In this document: one piece after another, positions 9,363-18,017 of the stretch
Layout of the letters: every line of letters starts with the position of its first letter
How positions within the stretch are numbered: position 1 is the stretch's first letter
Source of the DNA: DASQPJ01 sp036268355
GTDB lineage: Bacteria; Actinomycetota; Actinomycetes; Sporichthyales; Sporichthyaceae
DNA: 60,977 nt
Reading direction: 5' to 3'
NCBI GenBank assembly: GCA_036268355.1
Contig: DATAUG010000149.1
Location: forward strand, 1 to 60,977
Position numbers and translations under genes: made by a program
The notes under the pieces: model-generated
What the model was told of the DNA's origin: nothing
The model's database searches: none
The model's input: the letters and a program-made list of their open reading frames with translations, nothing else

Positions 9363-9551
9363 TCAGGCGCGCACTGCCTTGGCCAGGTCGCGGGCGATCG
9401 GGAGGGCGAGGGCCACCGCCCCGCCGAGAAGCGTCTTCACCTCCCCGGATTCCTTTATCGCGGTCCAGGCCTGGCAGATCTTGGCCAAGCCCTCCCTGCC
9501 TTCCTTGGCGCCGACGAGAAATCCGACCGCGAAGCCGACCAACGTCTCCAT
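9363..9551 (-). CDS. Small hydrogenase-cluster protein (62 aa)
   Basis: The ORF starts METLVGFAVGFLVGAKEG, has a glycine-rich hydrophobic N-terminus, an amphipathic middle, and a second hydrophobic run GGAVALALPIARDLAKAV. GGGAGG lies about 12 bases upstream of the ATG. It sits inside the operon between the 34-residue gene and hypF. I do not recognise a characterised family. The two hydrophobic helices suggest membrane association or self-assembly, so an anchoring or scaffolding role for the hydrogenase is possible but is inference only. Confidence 0.7.
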   Translation of the reverse strand: METLVGFAVGFLVGAKEGREGLAKICQAWTAIKESGEVKTLLGGAVALALPIARDLAKAVRA

Positions 9552-9603
9552 GCGAACTCCGTTCCTCCCATCGCGTCGCACGGGGCGAGCCGCCCCGGAC
9601 GGA

Positions 9604-9708
9604 TCACATTTCACGAATCTCCAGGTAGCGCTTTATGTCCGGCAGCGACTGCACCACGGCGGCCACGGTCGCCGCGAGCAGCGCGGCTTTGATCAGGCGA
9701 ATGATCAC
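9604..9708 (-). CDS. DUF6893-like microprotein (34 aa)
   Basis: The product is VIIRLIKAALLAATVAAVVQ followed by a basic/acidic tail SLPDIKRYLEIREM: one hydrophobic helix, then a charged end. It fits my memory of the DUF6893 family of tiny proteins in actinobacterial hydrogenase clusters. GTG start overlapping the protease stop by 4 bp, with GGGAGGGAGG about 10 bases upstream, so translation is well supported. Likely a single-pass membrane or complex-associated peptide; function unknown. Confidence 0.75.
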   Translation of the reverse strand: MIIRLIKAALLAATVAAVVQSLPDIKRYLEIREM

Positions 9709-10223
9709 GTTGTCACCTCCCTCCCGGTGGTCGGGTTCAGTGCCGGTACCGCTTGTTCGACCAGTTGGTCCACAAGTCGTAACAAGGCCTCGACGGCGGC
9801 CGGGACCGCCGCAGCCACCGCCGGCGTCAGACCCAGGCCCTCGTCGATGTCGGCCGGCTCGCACGCCAGCACATACACCCGGTCCACCCGGCCGCCGAGC
9901 GAGCCCAACGTCCGCAGGATCGCCACCGGCTCCATGCCGTGGGCGTCCAGCAACGGCCCGTCCGGCCCGGGCCCGAATGAATCGGGATCCACCTGCAACA
10001 AACTGACCGTGCCGGCAGGCAGATCTCGCGGTGCGGCGTCGACGATCACCACCGCCTCGTACCCCTCGAGCAGTTCGTACGCCAGATGCAGGCCACGAAT
10101 TCCGAAGTCGACCGCGGTGAACCCGGCCGGCAGCTGTAGTGCGGCCAGGTGTCGCATGACCTCCGGACCGAATCCGTCGTCGGTCAGGAAGATGTTGCCC
10201 ACGCCGGCGATGAGAACCCTCAC
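9705..10223 (-). CDS. hupD: Hydrogenase maturation protease (HupD/HycI family)
   Basis: This endopeptidase removes the C-terminal extension of the large subunit after nickel insertion. The 172-residue protein starts VRVLIAGVGNIFLTDDGFG (family motif GxGNxxxxDDGxG), with the conserved acidic residue in VDFGIRGLHLAYELLEG and a His in LLDAHGMEPV as metal ligands. The GTG start overlaps the upstream gene's stop (GTGA). The substrate is probably HucL of the same operon, which keeps residues after its DPCLPCGVH motif. Confidence 0.92.
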   Translation of the reverse strand: MRVLIAGVGNIFLTDDGFGPEVMRHLAALQLPAGFTAVDFGIRGLHLAYELLEGYEAVVIVDAAPRDLPAGTVSLLQVDPDSFGPGPDGPLLDAHGMEPVAILRTLGSLGGRVDRVYVLACEPADIDEGLGLTPAVAAAVPAAVEALLRLVDQLVEQAVPALNPTTGREVTT

Positions 10224-11557
10224 GATGGCCCGCCCACCGGTTCGACCTCGTCGGGATCGAAGTACAGGTACCGACCGTGCCAGCGGGAGATCTCGGCCAA
10301 CTCGGCGTCGTCCGCCGGGGTGACACCGAGGTGGCGTTGCCCGTCGACGTCGAACAGCACGCATTCGACCGTCGCCACCCGGCCCGCCAGGAACAGGTCC
10401 TGGGCGTCGGTGCGTCGTCCGGCCGCGCCGGGCCGCAGCCGCACCCGGCTGCCGCGCGCGACCCGTACGCCGCCGATCTCCACGGAGTCGGTCTCCGGGT
10501 CGACGGAAGCGTCGGCGCCCGGATCCCACCACGGCGCATCCGGCGTCAGGTACGTCGGCAGTTCGTCGTCGATCGCGGCGGCGCCAGGCGCGACCCCCGT
10601 CCCGTCGCCCGGGCCCGTTACCTGCCGCAGGTAACGCAGCGCGCCGTGCAGTCGGTCCAGTTGCTCGGGCGGCAACGAGTCGACGTGGTCGATGACCGCC
10701 GCGGCCCGTGCGTCAGTGGCGCGGGCCTCCGCCTTCTCGGCGTCGGTGAGTGTCATCGTCCGCAGGGTGAGGATTTCATCGATCTCGCAGGAGTCGTAGA
10801 GGTTCTCCGGGCTCTCCGGGGCGATCCCCGGATGGTCGGCCAGGATGATCGGGGAGGAGAGCACCACCGCGTCGGGCCGTTCCGCGGGGCCGGCCAGCAC
10901 CGGCCAGGATCCGTCGTTGGCGCACGCGGCCACCAGCGGGCCGGCCCACTGGGGCGGGTCGGTCATCGACAGGAAGTGGCCCCGGTCGACGGCGAGCAGG
11001 CTGTGCGCCGCGATCAGCGCCGCCGACAGCGCCTCGTCGCGGTCCGCGCCGGTGCCCGGGCTGCGATTGGCCACCTCGAGCGACAGCAGCAGCGCCCCGT
11101 ACGGGCCGGGTAGTTCGGTCACCGAGGCCGCCGCCAGCCCGCACACCGTGCGACTGCTCCGGTGGACCTCCGCCTCGCGGCGCCGATGCCCGGCGTACTC
11201 GAACTCACGCCGCACGCCGGCTCGCAACTGCCCGACCGAGCAGTCGAAGGCGACGCACCGCTCGACGGTCTCGTCCCAGTCCGGTGCGTCGCCGCCGGTG
11301 CGCCGGATCGCCTGCAGGAAACGGATCTCCACCTGCAGCCGGGCGTCGTCGGGCGCCTCCAGCACCACCTGTGTGCGGCAGGCCGACCGTTCCGACGGAT
11401 CGGCGGCGACGTAGGCGGGTGGCATCAGCACACCGAACTGCCAGCGGGTGCGGTTCTTCGCCGCCGAGGCCCGATAGGGGTAGAGCACGTAGCCCTCGTA
11501 GAGCACCGCGTCGGCGACTGCACGCGCGGCTTCGAACGGGTCCTGAGTCACGCTCAT
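10220..11557 (-). CDS. Hydrogenase-cluster accessory protein (445 aa)
   Basis: A soluble protein of 445 residues with no signal peptide. The N-terminal part has LYPYRASAAKNRTRWQFGVL near residue 30. The C-terminal 80 residues form a distinct domain: a GSRVRLRP-type beta strand, and a tail HLGVTPADDAELAEISRWHG then RYLYFDPDEVEPV, resembling proteins found beside uptake hydrogenases. Catalytic residues are not evident. The chosen ATG (11557) has GAGGTG just upstream; an in-frame GTG nine codons earlier has none. It follows the DUF6084-like gene by 100 bp and overlaps the protease. A role in assembly or electron transfer is inferred from context only. Confidence 0.8.
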   Translation of the reverse strand: MSVTQDPFEAARAVADAVLYEGYVLYPYRASAAKNRTRWQFGVLMPPAYVAADPSERSACRTQVVLEAPDDARLQVEIRFLQAIRRTGGDAPDWDETVERCVAFDCSVGQLRAGVRREFEYAGHRRREAEVHRSSRTVCGLAAASVTELPGPYGALLLSLEVANRSPGTGADRDEALSAALIAAHSLLAVDRGHFLSMTDPPQWAGPLVAACANDGSWPVLAGPAERPDAVVLSSPIILADHPGIAPESPENLYDSCEIDEILTLRTMTLTDAEKAEARATDARAAAVIDHVDSLPPEQLDRLHGALRYLRQVTGPGDGTGVAPGAAAIDDELPTYLTPDAPWWDPGADASVDPETDSVEIGGVRVARGSRVRLRPGAAGRRTDAQDLFLAGRVATVECVLFDVDGQRHLGVTPADDAELAEISRWHGRYLYFDPDEVEPVGGPS

Positions 11558-11657
11558 TGGTGCACCTCGGCAGCGACGGACCATGTGAAAGGTTCGTCAG
11601 TCGAGCAACCACCGAACAACCGCAACCGTTGGGGCGGACGCCGGTGCAGCAGGATGC

Positions 11658-12320
11658 TCACGTGGGTTCCCGTACGTCGGCGAGCAGTTCCGTGATCGCC
11701 TGCTCCCAGGTGGGGATCGCCCGCGCGTTCTTGAACACGCCGAGGGCGTGCAGGGTGTCGCGGGACAGCCGGACCCAGCCGCAGTTGGGGAAGAAGCGGT
11801 CCATCATCTGGCGCCACACGACGACCGGGACCAGGCACGGCGCCTCGGCCCGCCACGACACCGGGGAGACGCTGAAGCCACTGCCACCTCCGGTGGAAAT
11901 TGCGCTGTCGCCTTTGGTGAACACGGTTCCGCTGAACAGCAGGACCAACGGGATGTCGCCCTCCTCCAAGGCGTGGAAATACGTGGTGGCCGCGATCTCC
12001 AGGTCGTAGGTGCACGGCACCGGCAGGTCGAACTCGCAGGAGTCGGTGAAGCCCGGGACCATCGCCGGCACCATCGCGAATTGCAGCGGGCGCAGGGTGT
12101 CGGCCCACCGGTTGGTCTCGCCGAACAGGTCGCCGAGCCGCGCGGCCTCGGTGGCGCTGTATCGACGTTTCTGCGGCTCGATGCGCAGCTGGGCGCGTAG
12201 CGCTATCGCGTGCACCGTGGCGCCGGTCCGCTCAGTCGCCCGCAGGCGGATGGTCAAGGTCGGCCCGGCCGCGTAGATGTCGGCAGTCGTGCCCAGGCAC
12301 TCGAAGACGAGGTCAGCCAT
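11658..12320 (-). CDS. DUF6084-like hydrogenase-cluster protein (220 aa)
   Basis: Begins MADLVFECLGTTADIYAAGP and reads as an all-beta protein with the segments IALRAQLRIEPQKRRYSATE, then LGDLFGETNRW near residue 70 and YDLEIAATTYFHALEEGDIP near residue 130. No metal motif or signal peptide. I recall this as DUF6084, seen with actinobacterial hydrogenases. ATG start, overlapping the end of the DUF5947-like gene by 8 bp. Function unknown; a structural role around HucSL assembly is possible. Confidence 0.8.
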   Translation of the reverse strand: MADLVFECLGTTADIYAAGPTLTIRLRATERTGATVHAIALRAQLRIEPQKRRYSATEAARLGDLFGETNRWADTLRPLQFAMVPAMVPGFTDSCEFDLPVPCTYDLEIAATTYFHALEEGDIPLVLLFSGTVFTKGDSAISTGGGSGFSVSPVSWRAEAPCLVPVVVWRQMMDRFFPNCGWVRLSRDTLHALGVFKNARAIPTWEQAITELLADVREPT

Positions 12321-12999
12321 GGGCTGTCGCCTCGACGTGTTCCGTCGTCACGACCTCGGCGCGATCGCGGACCCGGTCGAAGAACGCGTCCAGATCGGCC
12401 TTGACCTCCGCGCCGCCGTCGAAGCCGCTCCAGTGCATCCGGACCTTGCCGACGAGTTCGTAGCAGGCGTCGATGGGTATCAGGTAGCACTCGTGATCGC
12501 CGCCGCGATCGCGACGTACCACCAACGCCTCGACGTCCGGCAGCAAGGCCGCGGCCAGCAGGTTGTCCGCCCAGATCGCCTCCCAGGCCGAGAGGTCCAG
12601 CAGCGACTCAGTGGCCCCGGCCGGGCTCGGGTAGTGCGCGACGATGCGGTCCAGGACCGAGTTGTGGAAGAAGAACGCGATCGCGACGGGCACCTGAAGC
12701 TGTTCCCAGACCTCGCCCGACAAGTTGAACGCAGGATCCGTCAGATACCGATCGGGCACGGCCCGGTAGTGCCCTCGGCCGGCGCCCGCGCTGGTGAACA
12801 GCAGGGCGCACGGTCGGCAGGTGCACAGCAGGCGGCGGCTGTCGACGTCCACCACATGGGAGTGTTCGTCGAAGACGTCGATGCCGCACATCTCGCAGAA
12901 CTCGCCGAGTGGTCTGGGTTGACGCTGGGCGAACCGGACCGGTGTGGTGGGCGAGGTTGTCCGCATCACGAACCGGTGCAGCCCCGGTGCGCCGCTCAT
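12313..12999 (-). CDS. DUF5947-like hydrogenase-cluster protein (228 aa)
   Basis: Contains FCEMCGIDVFDEHSHVVDVD and RRLLCTCRPCALLFTS: two Cys pairs and a His that could bind zinc, near residues 35-65. The rest is mixed alpha/beta with FFFHNSVLDRIVAHYPSPAG and CYELVGKVRMHWSGFDGG. I recall the family as DUF5947. The same frame is open for 180 codons further upstream, but that part is a shadow of the NifU/ferredoxin gene; the ATG at 12999 with GAGGAGGGAG before it is the convincing start. Confidence 0.82.
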   Translation of the reverse strand: MSGAPGLHRFVMRTTSPTTPVRFAQRQPRPLGEFCEMCGIDVFDEHSHVVDVDSRRLLCTCRPCALLFTSAGAGRGHYRAVPDRYLTDPAFNLSGEVWEQLQVPVAIAFFFHNSVLDRIVAHYPSPAGATESLLDLSAWEAIWADNLLAAALLPDVEALVVRRDRGGDHECYLIPIDACYELVGKVRMHWSGFDGGAEVKADLDAFFDRVRDRAEVVTTEHVEATAHG

Positions 13000-13008
13000 C
13001 GAATCTCC

Positions 13009-13038
13009 CTCCTCCTGCTCGACCTCCTCCTGCTCGAC
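13009..13038 (-). promoter_or_regulatory. Duplicated Shine-Dalgarno block before the DUF5947-like gene
   Basis: The 15-mer GTCGAGCAGGAGGAG occurs twice in direct tandem on the coding strand (13024-13038 and 13009-13023), giving two purine-rich ribosome sites, the second ending 9 bases before the ATG. It overlaps the gap after the preceding gene's stop at 13041. Confidence 0.6.
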
Positions 13039-13040
13039 CG

Positions 13041-13910
13041 TCAGGCCACGACCTCCTCCGGCAACGCCACTCGGACCCCGGTGTCGTCCACCAGCAATGG
13101 CAGCGGGTCGAGATGGCGCCCACTGCCGTCGGCCGCCTTGCCCGCCAGCCGGACGTCGAACCGCATTGCGCACCCGCCACAGCGCAGAACCTGCCCGGCC
13201 AGCGTGGAGGCGGCCTCGATCAACGAGACGCCACAGGCCGAGCAGGTGTCGACGTAGGCGTACCAGGTGTCGGCCACCCGGCAGACCAGCAGATGCCTGC
13301 CGTCGACCGAGGCCGTTGCGATCCGGCCTGCGCCGGGCAGATCGGCGGGCGACAGCTGCTGCCACCGTGGACCGGTCGGGGCGGGCTCCAAGCCCGGTCC
13401 GCGGCCAATCTGCAGCAGGCGCTCCGGCGCCGCGGCCTGCCCGTCCACATTGATCGCGGTCACTTCCGGCGCCGCTTTCAGCACCGCTTCCTCGATCGTC
13501 ATCCGTACGGTCACCGTGGAGGACGGGCAGCCGTGACAACTGCCGTCCAGGCGCAGGTGCGCGACCCCCGATTCGTCGATCCCGAGGTAGGCGACCCCGC
13601 CGGCGTGCGACCCGAGGTAGGGGCGGACCTTGTCCAACGCCTGCTCGACACGGGTGTCCACGTCGACCGGGTGCAGGCCGTGCAGGATCAGTTGGCTCTC
13701 CACCAACGGATCGTGCGCAAGCGTGTGCAGGAGCGCCGGGTCGGCTGCCACCACCATCTCCACGACCCGGGCGAGCCCGGAGCCGTAGTAGTCGACCAGC
13801 AGGCGGATCAGATCCTCGGCGGTGGCGGCGGCCCGCTTGCCGCCCTGGCGAGCGACTTGAGCCAGCAGCGACTCGACCCGCTCGCCGATGTCCTCGGCCT
13901 GGCTGCCCAT
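13041..13910 (-). CDS. NifU-domain/four-Cys ferredoxin-like fusion (HucE-like)
   Basis: Probable electron-transfer or Fe-S delivery protein of the hydrogenase. Residues about 1-95 are helical; 96-155 form a NifU C-terminal domain with C125-x2-C128 (SCHGCPSS); about 185-285 have the Rieske-ferredoxin fold outline (IATASVDGRHLLVCRVADTW). The cluster ligands read C223-x2-C226 and C244-x2-C247, so both Rieske histidines are replaced by Cys. This predicts an all-Cys [2Fe-2S] or rubredoxin-like site rather than a true Rieske centre. ATG start 15 bp after hucL. Position matches the electron-transfer gene of mycobacterial huc operons. Confidence 0.85.
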   Translation of the reverse strand: MGSQAEDIGERVESLLAQVARQGGKRAAATAEDLIRLLVDYYGSGLARVVEMVVAADPALLHTLAHDPLVESQLILHGLHPVDVDTRVEQALDKVRPYLGSHAGGVAYLGIDESGVAHLRLDGSCHGCPSSTVTVRMTIEEAVLKAAPEVTAINVDGQAAAPERLLQIGRGPGLEPAPTGPRWQQLSPADLPGAGRIATASVDGRHLLVCRVADTWYAYVDTCSACGVSLIEAASTLAGQVLRCGGCAMRFDVRLAGKAADGSGRHLDPLPLLVDDTGVRVALPEEVVA

Positions 13911-13925
13911 TTCAGTTGCTGCCCA

Positions 13926-15728
13926 TCAGATGGCCAGCGTCTGCTGCATCATCGCCGGGTTGTGGATGGTCTGGATCGACTTGCCCGGGCCCAGATACAT
14001 GTGGACGCCGCACGGCAGGCAGGGGTCGAAGCTGCGCACGGCCCGCATGATGTCGATGCCCTTGAAGTTGTCCGGCGAGTTCTCCTCGAAGATCGGGGTG
14101 TTCTGCACGGCGTCCTCGTAGGGCCCCGGTGTCCCGTAGACGTCGCGGACGCTGGCGTTCCACGGTGTCGGCGGGTACGGGTGGTAGTTCGCGATCTTGC
14201 CCTTCTTGATGACCATGTGGTGGCTGAGCACGCCCCGCACGGCCTCGGTGAACCCGCAGCTGAACGCCTCGTCGGGAACGGTGAACGAGTTCCACGTCTT
14301 GGTGTTCCCGGCGCGGACCTCGGCGAGTGCCTGCTCGACGAAGTACATGGCGCAGGCCGCTGCGTAGGCCTGGAAGTAGGTCCGCGCCCGGTTGCGCTCC
14401 AAGGCGTTGCTCCAGCGCGGGATCTTCCACTCGAAGGTGGTTTCCGGCTTGTTCATGGTCTTCGGCAGGTTGATGACCACGCTGTGGCCGGTCGCCTTGA
14501 CGTAGCCGCAGTCGACCAGACCGCCCAGCGCGGTGGCCCACAGCCGTGCGATCGGACCGCCGCCGGTGTCGCAGGCGAGGTGGTCGGTGCCGTCGAACCA
14601 TCGCGGTGACATGACCCAGCTGTACTTCTCGTCGAAGTCGCGCTTCTGCGGCCGCGGGATCGTGGACTGGTTCCACGGGTGGTTGCGGTCGACGGGGTTG
14701 CCGAGGGCGTCGCGTTCGACGAACATCGGCTCGCTCTCCCAGCTCTGGTAGTACGAACTGCCGAGCAGGATGCGGATCCCGAGGTTGATCTTCACCAGGT
14801 CGTTGGTGATCAGCTTCCCGTCGACGACGACACCGGGGGAGACGAACGCCTTACGGCCCCAGTCGGTCATGTGCTCGTACTTGAAATCGCAGTGGCGCGG
14901 GTCGTTCAGCGCGCCCCAGCACACCAGCAACGTCCGCCGGTAGCCGACCTGTTCGTAGCCGGGCAGCGCTTGGTAGAAGAAGTCGAACAGGTCGTCGTGC
15001 AACGGGACCACGCGCTTCATGAACTCGATGTAGCGCATGAGCCGGGTCAGGTAGTCGGTCATCAACTGGATGGTCGGCGTGGTGCCGACACCGCCCGGGT
15101 ACAGCGTGGACGGGTGGACGTGGCGGCCCTCCATCAGGCAGAACATCTCTCGGGTGTACCGGGAGACCTGCAGGGCCTCGCGGTAGAACTCGCCCTCCAG
15201 CGGGTTGAGGGCGCGCATGATGTCGCCGATGTACTTGTAGCCGTGGTCGGCCGCGTGCGGGCACTCGGTGCGGTTGGCCAGTTCCAGCACGCCCGGGTTG
15301 GTCTCGCGGACCATCCGCTCGCAATAGTCGACCCCGACCAGGTTCTCCTGGAATATGTTGTGGTCGAACATGTATTCGGCGGCCTCGCCGAGGTTGATGA
15401 TCCATTCGCCGAGTGCGGGCGGGTGAACCCCGTAGGCCATGTTCTGGTTGTAGACCGAGCAGGTGGCGTGGTTGTCGCCGCAGATCCCGCAGATGCGGCT
15501 GGTGATGAAGTGCGCGTCGCGGGGGTCCTTGCCTTTCATGAACAGGCTGTAGCCGCGGAAGATCGACGAGGTGCTGTAGCACTCGGCGACGACCTTCTGC
15601 TTGAAGTCGATCTTGGTGTAGATCCCGAGGCTGCCCACGATGCGGGTGATCGGGTCCCACGCCATCTCGGTCAAGCCGTTCGCGTCCGGCTGGTTGGGTG
15701 CCGCGCGGTGCTTGCTCACAGTCGTCAT
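13926..15728 (-). CDS. hucL: Huc-type [NiFe] hydrogenase large subunit
   Basis: The catalytic subunit oxidises H2 at a NiFe(CN)2CO centre. The 600-residue protein has the L1 motif RICGICGDNHATC near residue 80 and the L2 motif DPCLPCGVH near the end, supplying all four Ni-coordinating Cys. Long stretches (EMAWDPITRIVGSLGIYTKI, EGRHVHPSTLYPGGVGT) match my memory of Mycobacterium smegmatis HucL, the group 2a enzyme that consumes sub-atmospheric H2. After GVH there are 24 residues that the adjacent protease should remove. No signal peptide, so cytoplasmic or membrane-associated from inside. ATG start, 7 bp after hucS. Confidence 0.97.
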   Translation of the reverse strand: MTTVSKHRAAPNQPDANGLTEMAWDPITRIVGSLGIYTKIDFKQKVVAECYSTSSIFRGYSLFMKGKDPRDAHFITSRICGICGDNHATCSVYNQNMAYGVHPPALGEWIINLGEAAEYMFDHNIFQENLVGVDYCERMVRETNPGVLELANRTECPHAADHGYKYIGDIMRALNPLEGEFYREALQVSRYTREMFCLMEGRHVHPSTLYPGGVGTTPTIQLMTDYLTRLMRYIEFMKRVVPLHDDLFDFFYQALPGYEQVGYRRTLLVCWGALNDPRHCDFKYEHMTDWGRKAFVSPGVVVDGKLITNDLVKINLGIRILLGSSYYQSWESEPMFVERDALGNPVDRNHPWNQSTIPRPQKRDFDEKYSWVMSPRWFDGTDHLACDTGGGPIARLWATALGGLVDCGYVKATGHSVVINLPKTMNKPETTFEWKIPRWSNALERNRARTYFQAYAAACAMYFVEQALAEVRAGNTKTWNSFTVPDEAFSCGFTEAVRGVLSHHMVIKKGKIANYHPYPPTPWNASVRDVYGTPGPYEDAVQNTPIFEENSPDNFKGIDIMRAVRSFDPCLPCGVHMYLGPGKSIQTIHNPAMMQQTLAI

Positions 15729-15735
15729 GGCCGGG

Positions 15736-16782
<1,047 letters not shown>

Positions 16783-16884
16783 CGCTGGCTACCTCCTCGA
16801 CGCCCGCGTCGCCGGTTGCGGGAAATGTGCCGGGAACGGGCCCGACTCTACGCCCGCAATCGACGTTGGCAATAGCCTGGAAAG

Positions 16885-16900
16885 CCCTTATTCATAAGGG
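16885..16900. promoter_or_regulatory. Palindrome in huc control region
   Basis: CCCTTAT-TC-ATAAGGG, two perfect 7-bp arms around 2 bp, about 105 bp upstream of hucS and 285 bp upstream of the regulator. It is AT-rich in a GC-rich context and is a candidate operator. Confidence 0.6.
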
Positions 16901-16915
16901 TTTATCGGCCCCGAG

Positions 16916-16969
16916 TCCGGGAATTCTGGATCGCGATTTCAACGTCTGCGGAAATCCGGGATTCCTGGA
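16916..16969. promoter_or_regulatory. Two direct 15-mers in huc control region
   Basis: TCCGGGAATTCTGGA (16916-16930) and TCCGGGATTCCTGGA (16955-16969) agree at 13 of 15 positions with 39-bp spacing. Each is itself roughly palindromic, which suggests a pair of binding sites for a dimeric regulator. Confidence 0.5.
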
Positions 16970-17185
16970 ATCGGTGGCCGTGTCACATCCGGGGCGCTTC
17001 GGTTGGCCGACGCCGTCGGGACCGAGGCCGAGGTCCACCTGGCCGGGGAGTGACCGACAACCGGGTGGGATCAGGTGCGCGCCCGTTGACTCCATGTGAT
17101 CACCGGCGGAAAACTGTCTCGAAAGGAAACGCGCCCTGGTCCCTGGCGCGCTGTCGAACGAGTTGCCCGGTCGAAGGGTCTCCCG

Positions 17186-17683
17186 ATGTCGCAGTCGCCG
17201 TACGAGTGGAACCGTGCCCGCCACTGGGTGTGCGCACTGCAGATCGCCCAGCGCCGGCACCAACTCGGCCTCACCCAGCAGGACGTCGTGGCCCGGCTGA
17301 CCGTGCTCGGGGTCCCGGCGTCCAACCGCACGCTGTCGGCGATGGAGCACGGGCAGGGCATCGACGTCGCCCGCATGCCGGAACTGGCGATCGCGCTCCG
17401 GTGCACGGTCACCTATCTGTTCGGGCTGACCGCCGACCCGCAGCAGTGGGTCCCCGACGGCGGGTGCCTGCCACGGCCCGCGGAAGCCGCATCCGCCTCG
17501 GTGGGCGCGGATTCGGCCTGCTGTTGGTACCACGAGGCCGGGTCCCCCGACGGCGGCCGGCAACCCGACTTCGGCCACAGCCAGGTGACCGCGAATTCAC
17601 GGCCCAGCCTGCGCCGGTTCACCGACCAGGGCCAGCTCGTCGAGGAGGAAATCAACGCCCCGGTGAAAGTCCGTCATGCATGA
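17186..17683 (+). CDS. XRE-type HTH regulator, divergent from huc operon
   Basis: Probable transcription regulator of the hydrogenase genes. Residues about 15-75 form an HTH_3 domain: IAQRRHQLGLTQQDVVARL, then ASNRTLSAMEHG and TVTYLFGLT. The C-terminal half is low in motifs but has a CCWYHE patch. ATG 17186 with AAGGG upstream is preferred over in-frame codons 30 residues earlier, because homology-like sequence begins at MSQSPYEWNRARHW. Its end overlaps hypA by 8 bp, so it is cotranscribed with hypA and hypB and is divergent from hucS; the shared 400-bp spacer is the likely target. Confidence 0.85.
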   Translation: MSQSPYEWNRARHWVCALQIAQRRHQLGLTQQDVVARLTVLGVPASNRTLSAMEHGQGIDVARMPELAIALRCTVTYLFGLTADPQQWVPDGGCLPRPAEAASASVGADSACCWYHEAGSPDGGRQPDFGHSQVTANSRPSLRRFTDQGQLVEEEINAPVKVRHA

Positions 17684-18017
17684 ACTCTCGCTGTGCGGCG
17701 CGATCGCGGACGTCGCGCACCGCCGGGCCGGTGGTCGGCGGGTCGAGGCGATACATCTGCAGATCGGCCAACTGCGACAGGTCGTTCCCGACACGTTGCA
17801 GTTCTGCTGGTCGATGGTGACCGAACAGACCTCGCTGGCCGGCTGCACGCTCGAGGTCGAACGGATCGAGGCGCTGCTGGAATGCGGGTCCTGCGGCGCT
17901 CGCTCCGGCATGGCGCGCCAGATCGCATTCGCCTGCGGGGCGTGCGGCGAACTGGACGTCACCGTCGTGGCCGGGGAGGAATTCCTCGTCACCGCACTGG
18001 ATCTGGTTCTCCCCTGA
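17676..18017 (+). CDS. hypA: Nickel chaperone HypA
   Basis: HypA delivers Ni to the large-subunit precursor together with HypB. The 113-residue protein starts MHELSLCGAIADVA (His2 is the Ni ligand) and has the zinc site ECGSCG...FACGACGELDV. Two ATGs lie close together; the one giving MHEL is correct because His2 and Glu3 are conserved. It overlaps the regulator's 3' end and shares TGATG with hypB. Confidence 0.96.
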   Translation: MHELSLCGAIADVAHRRAGGRRVEAIHLQIGQLRQVVPDTLQFCWSMVTEQTSLAGCTLEVERIEALLECGSCGARSGMARQIAFACGACGELDVTVVAGEEFLVTALDLVLP

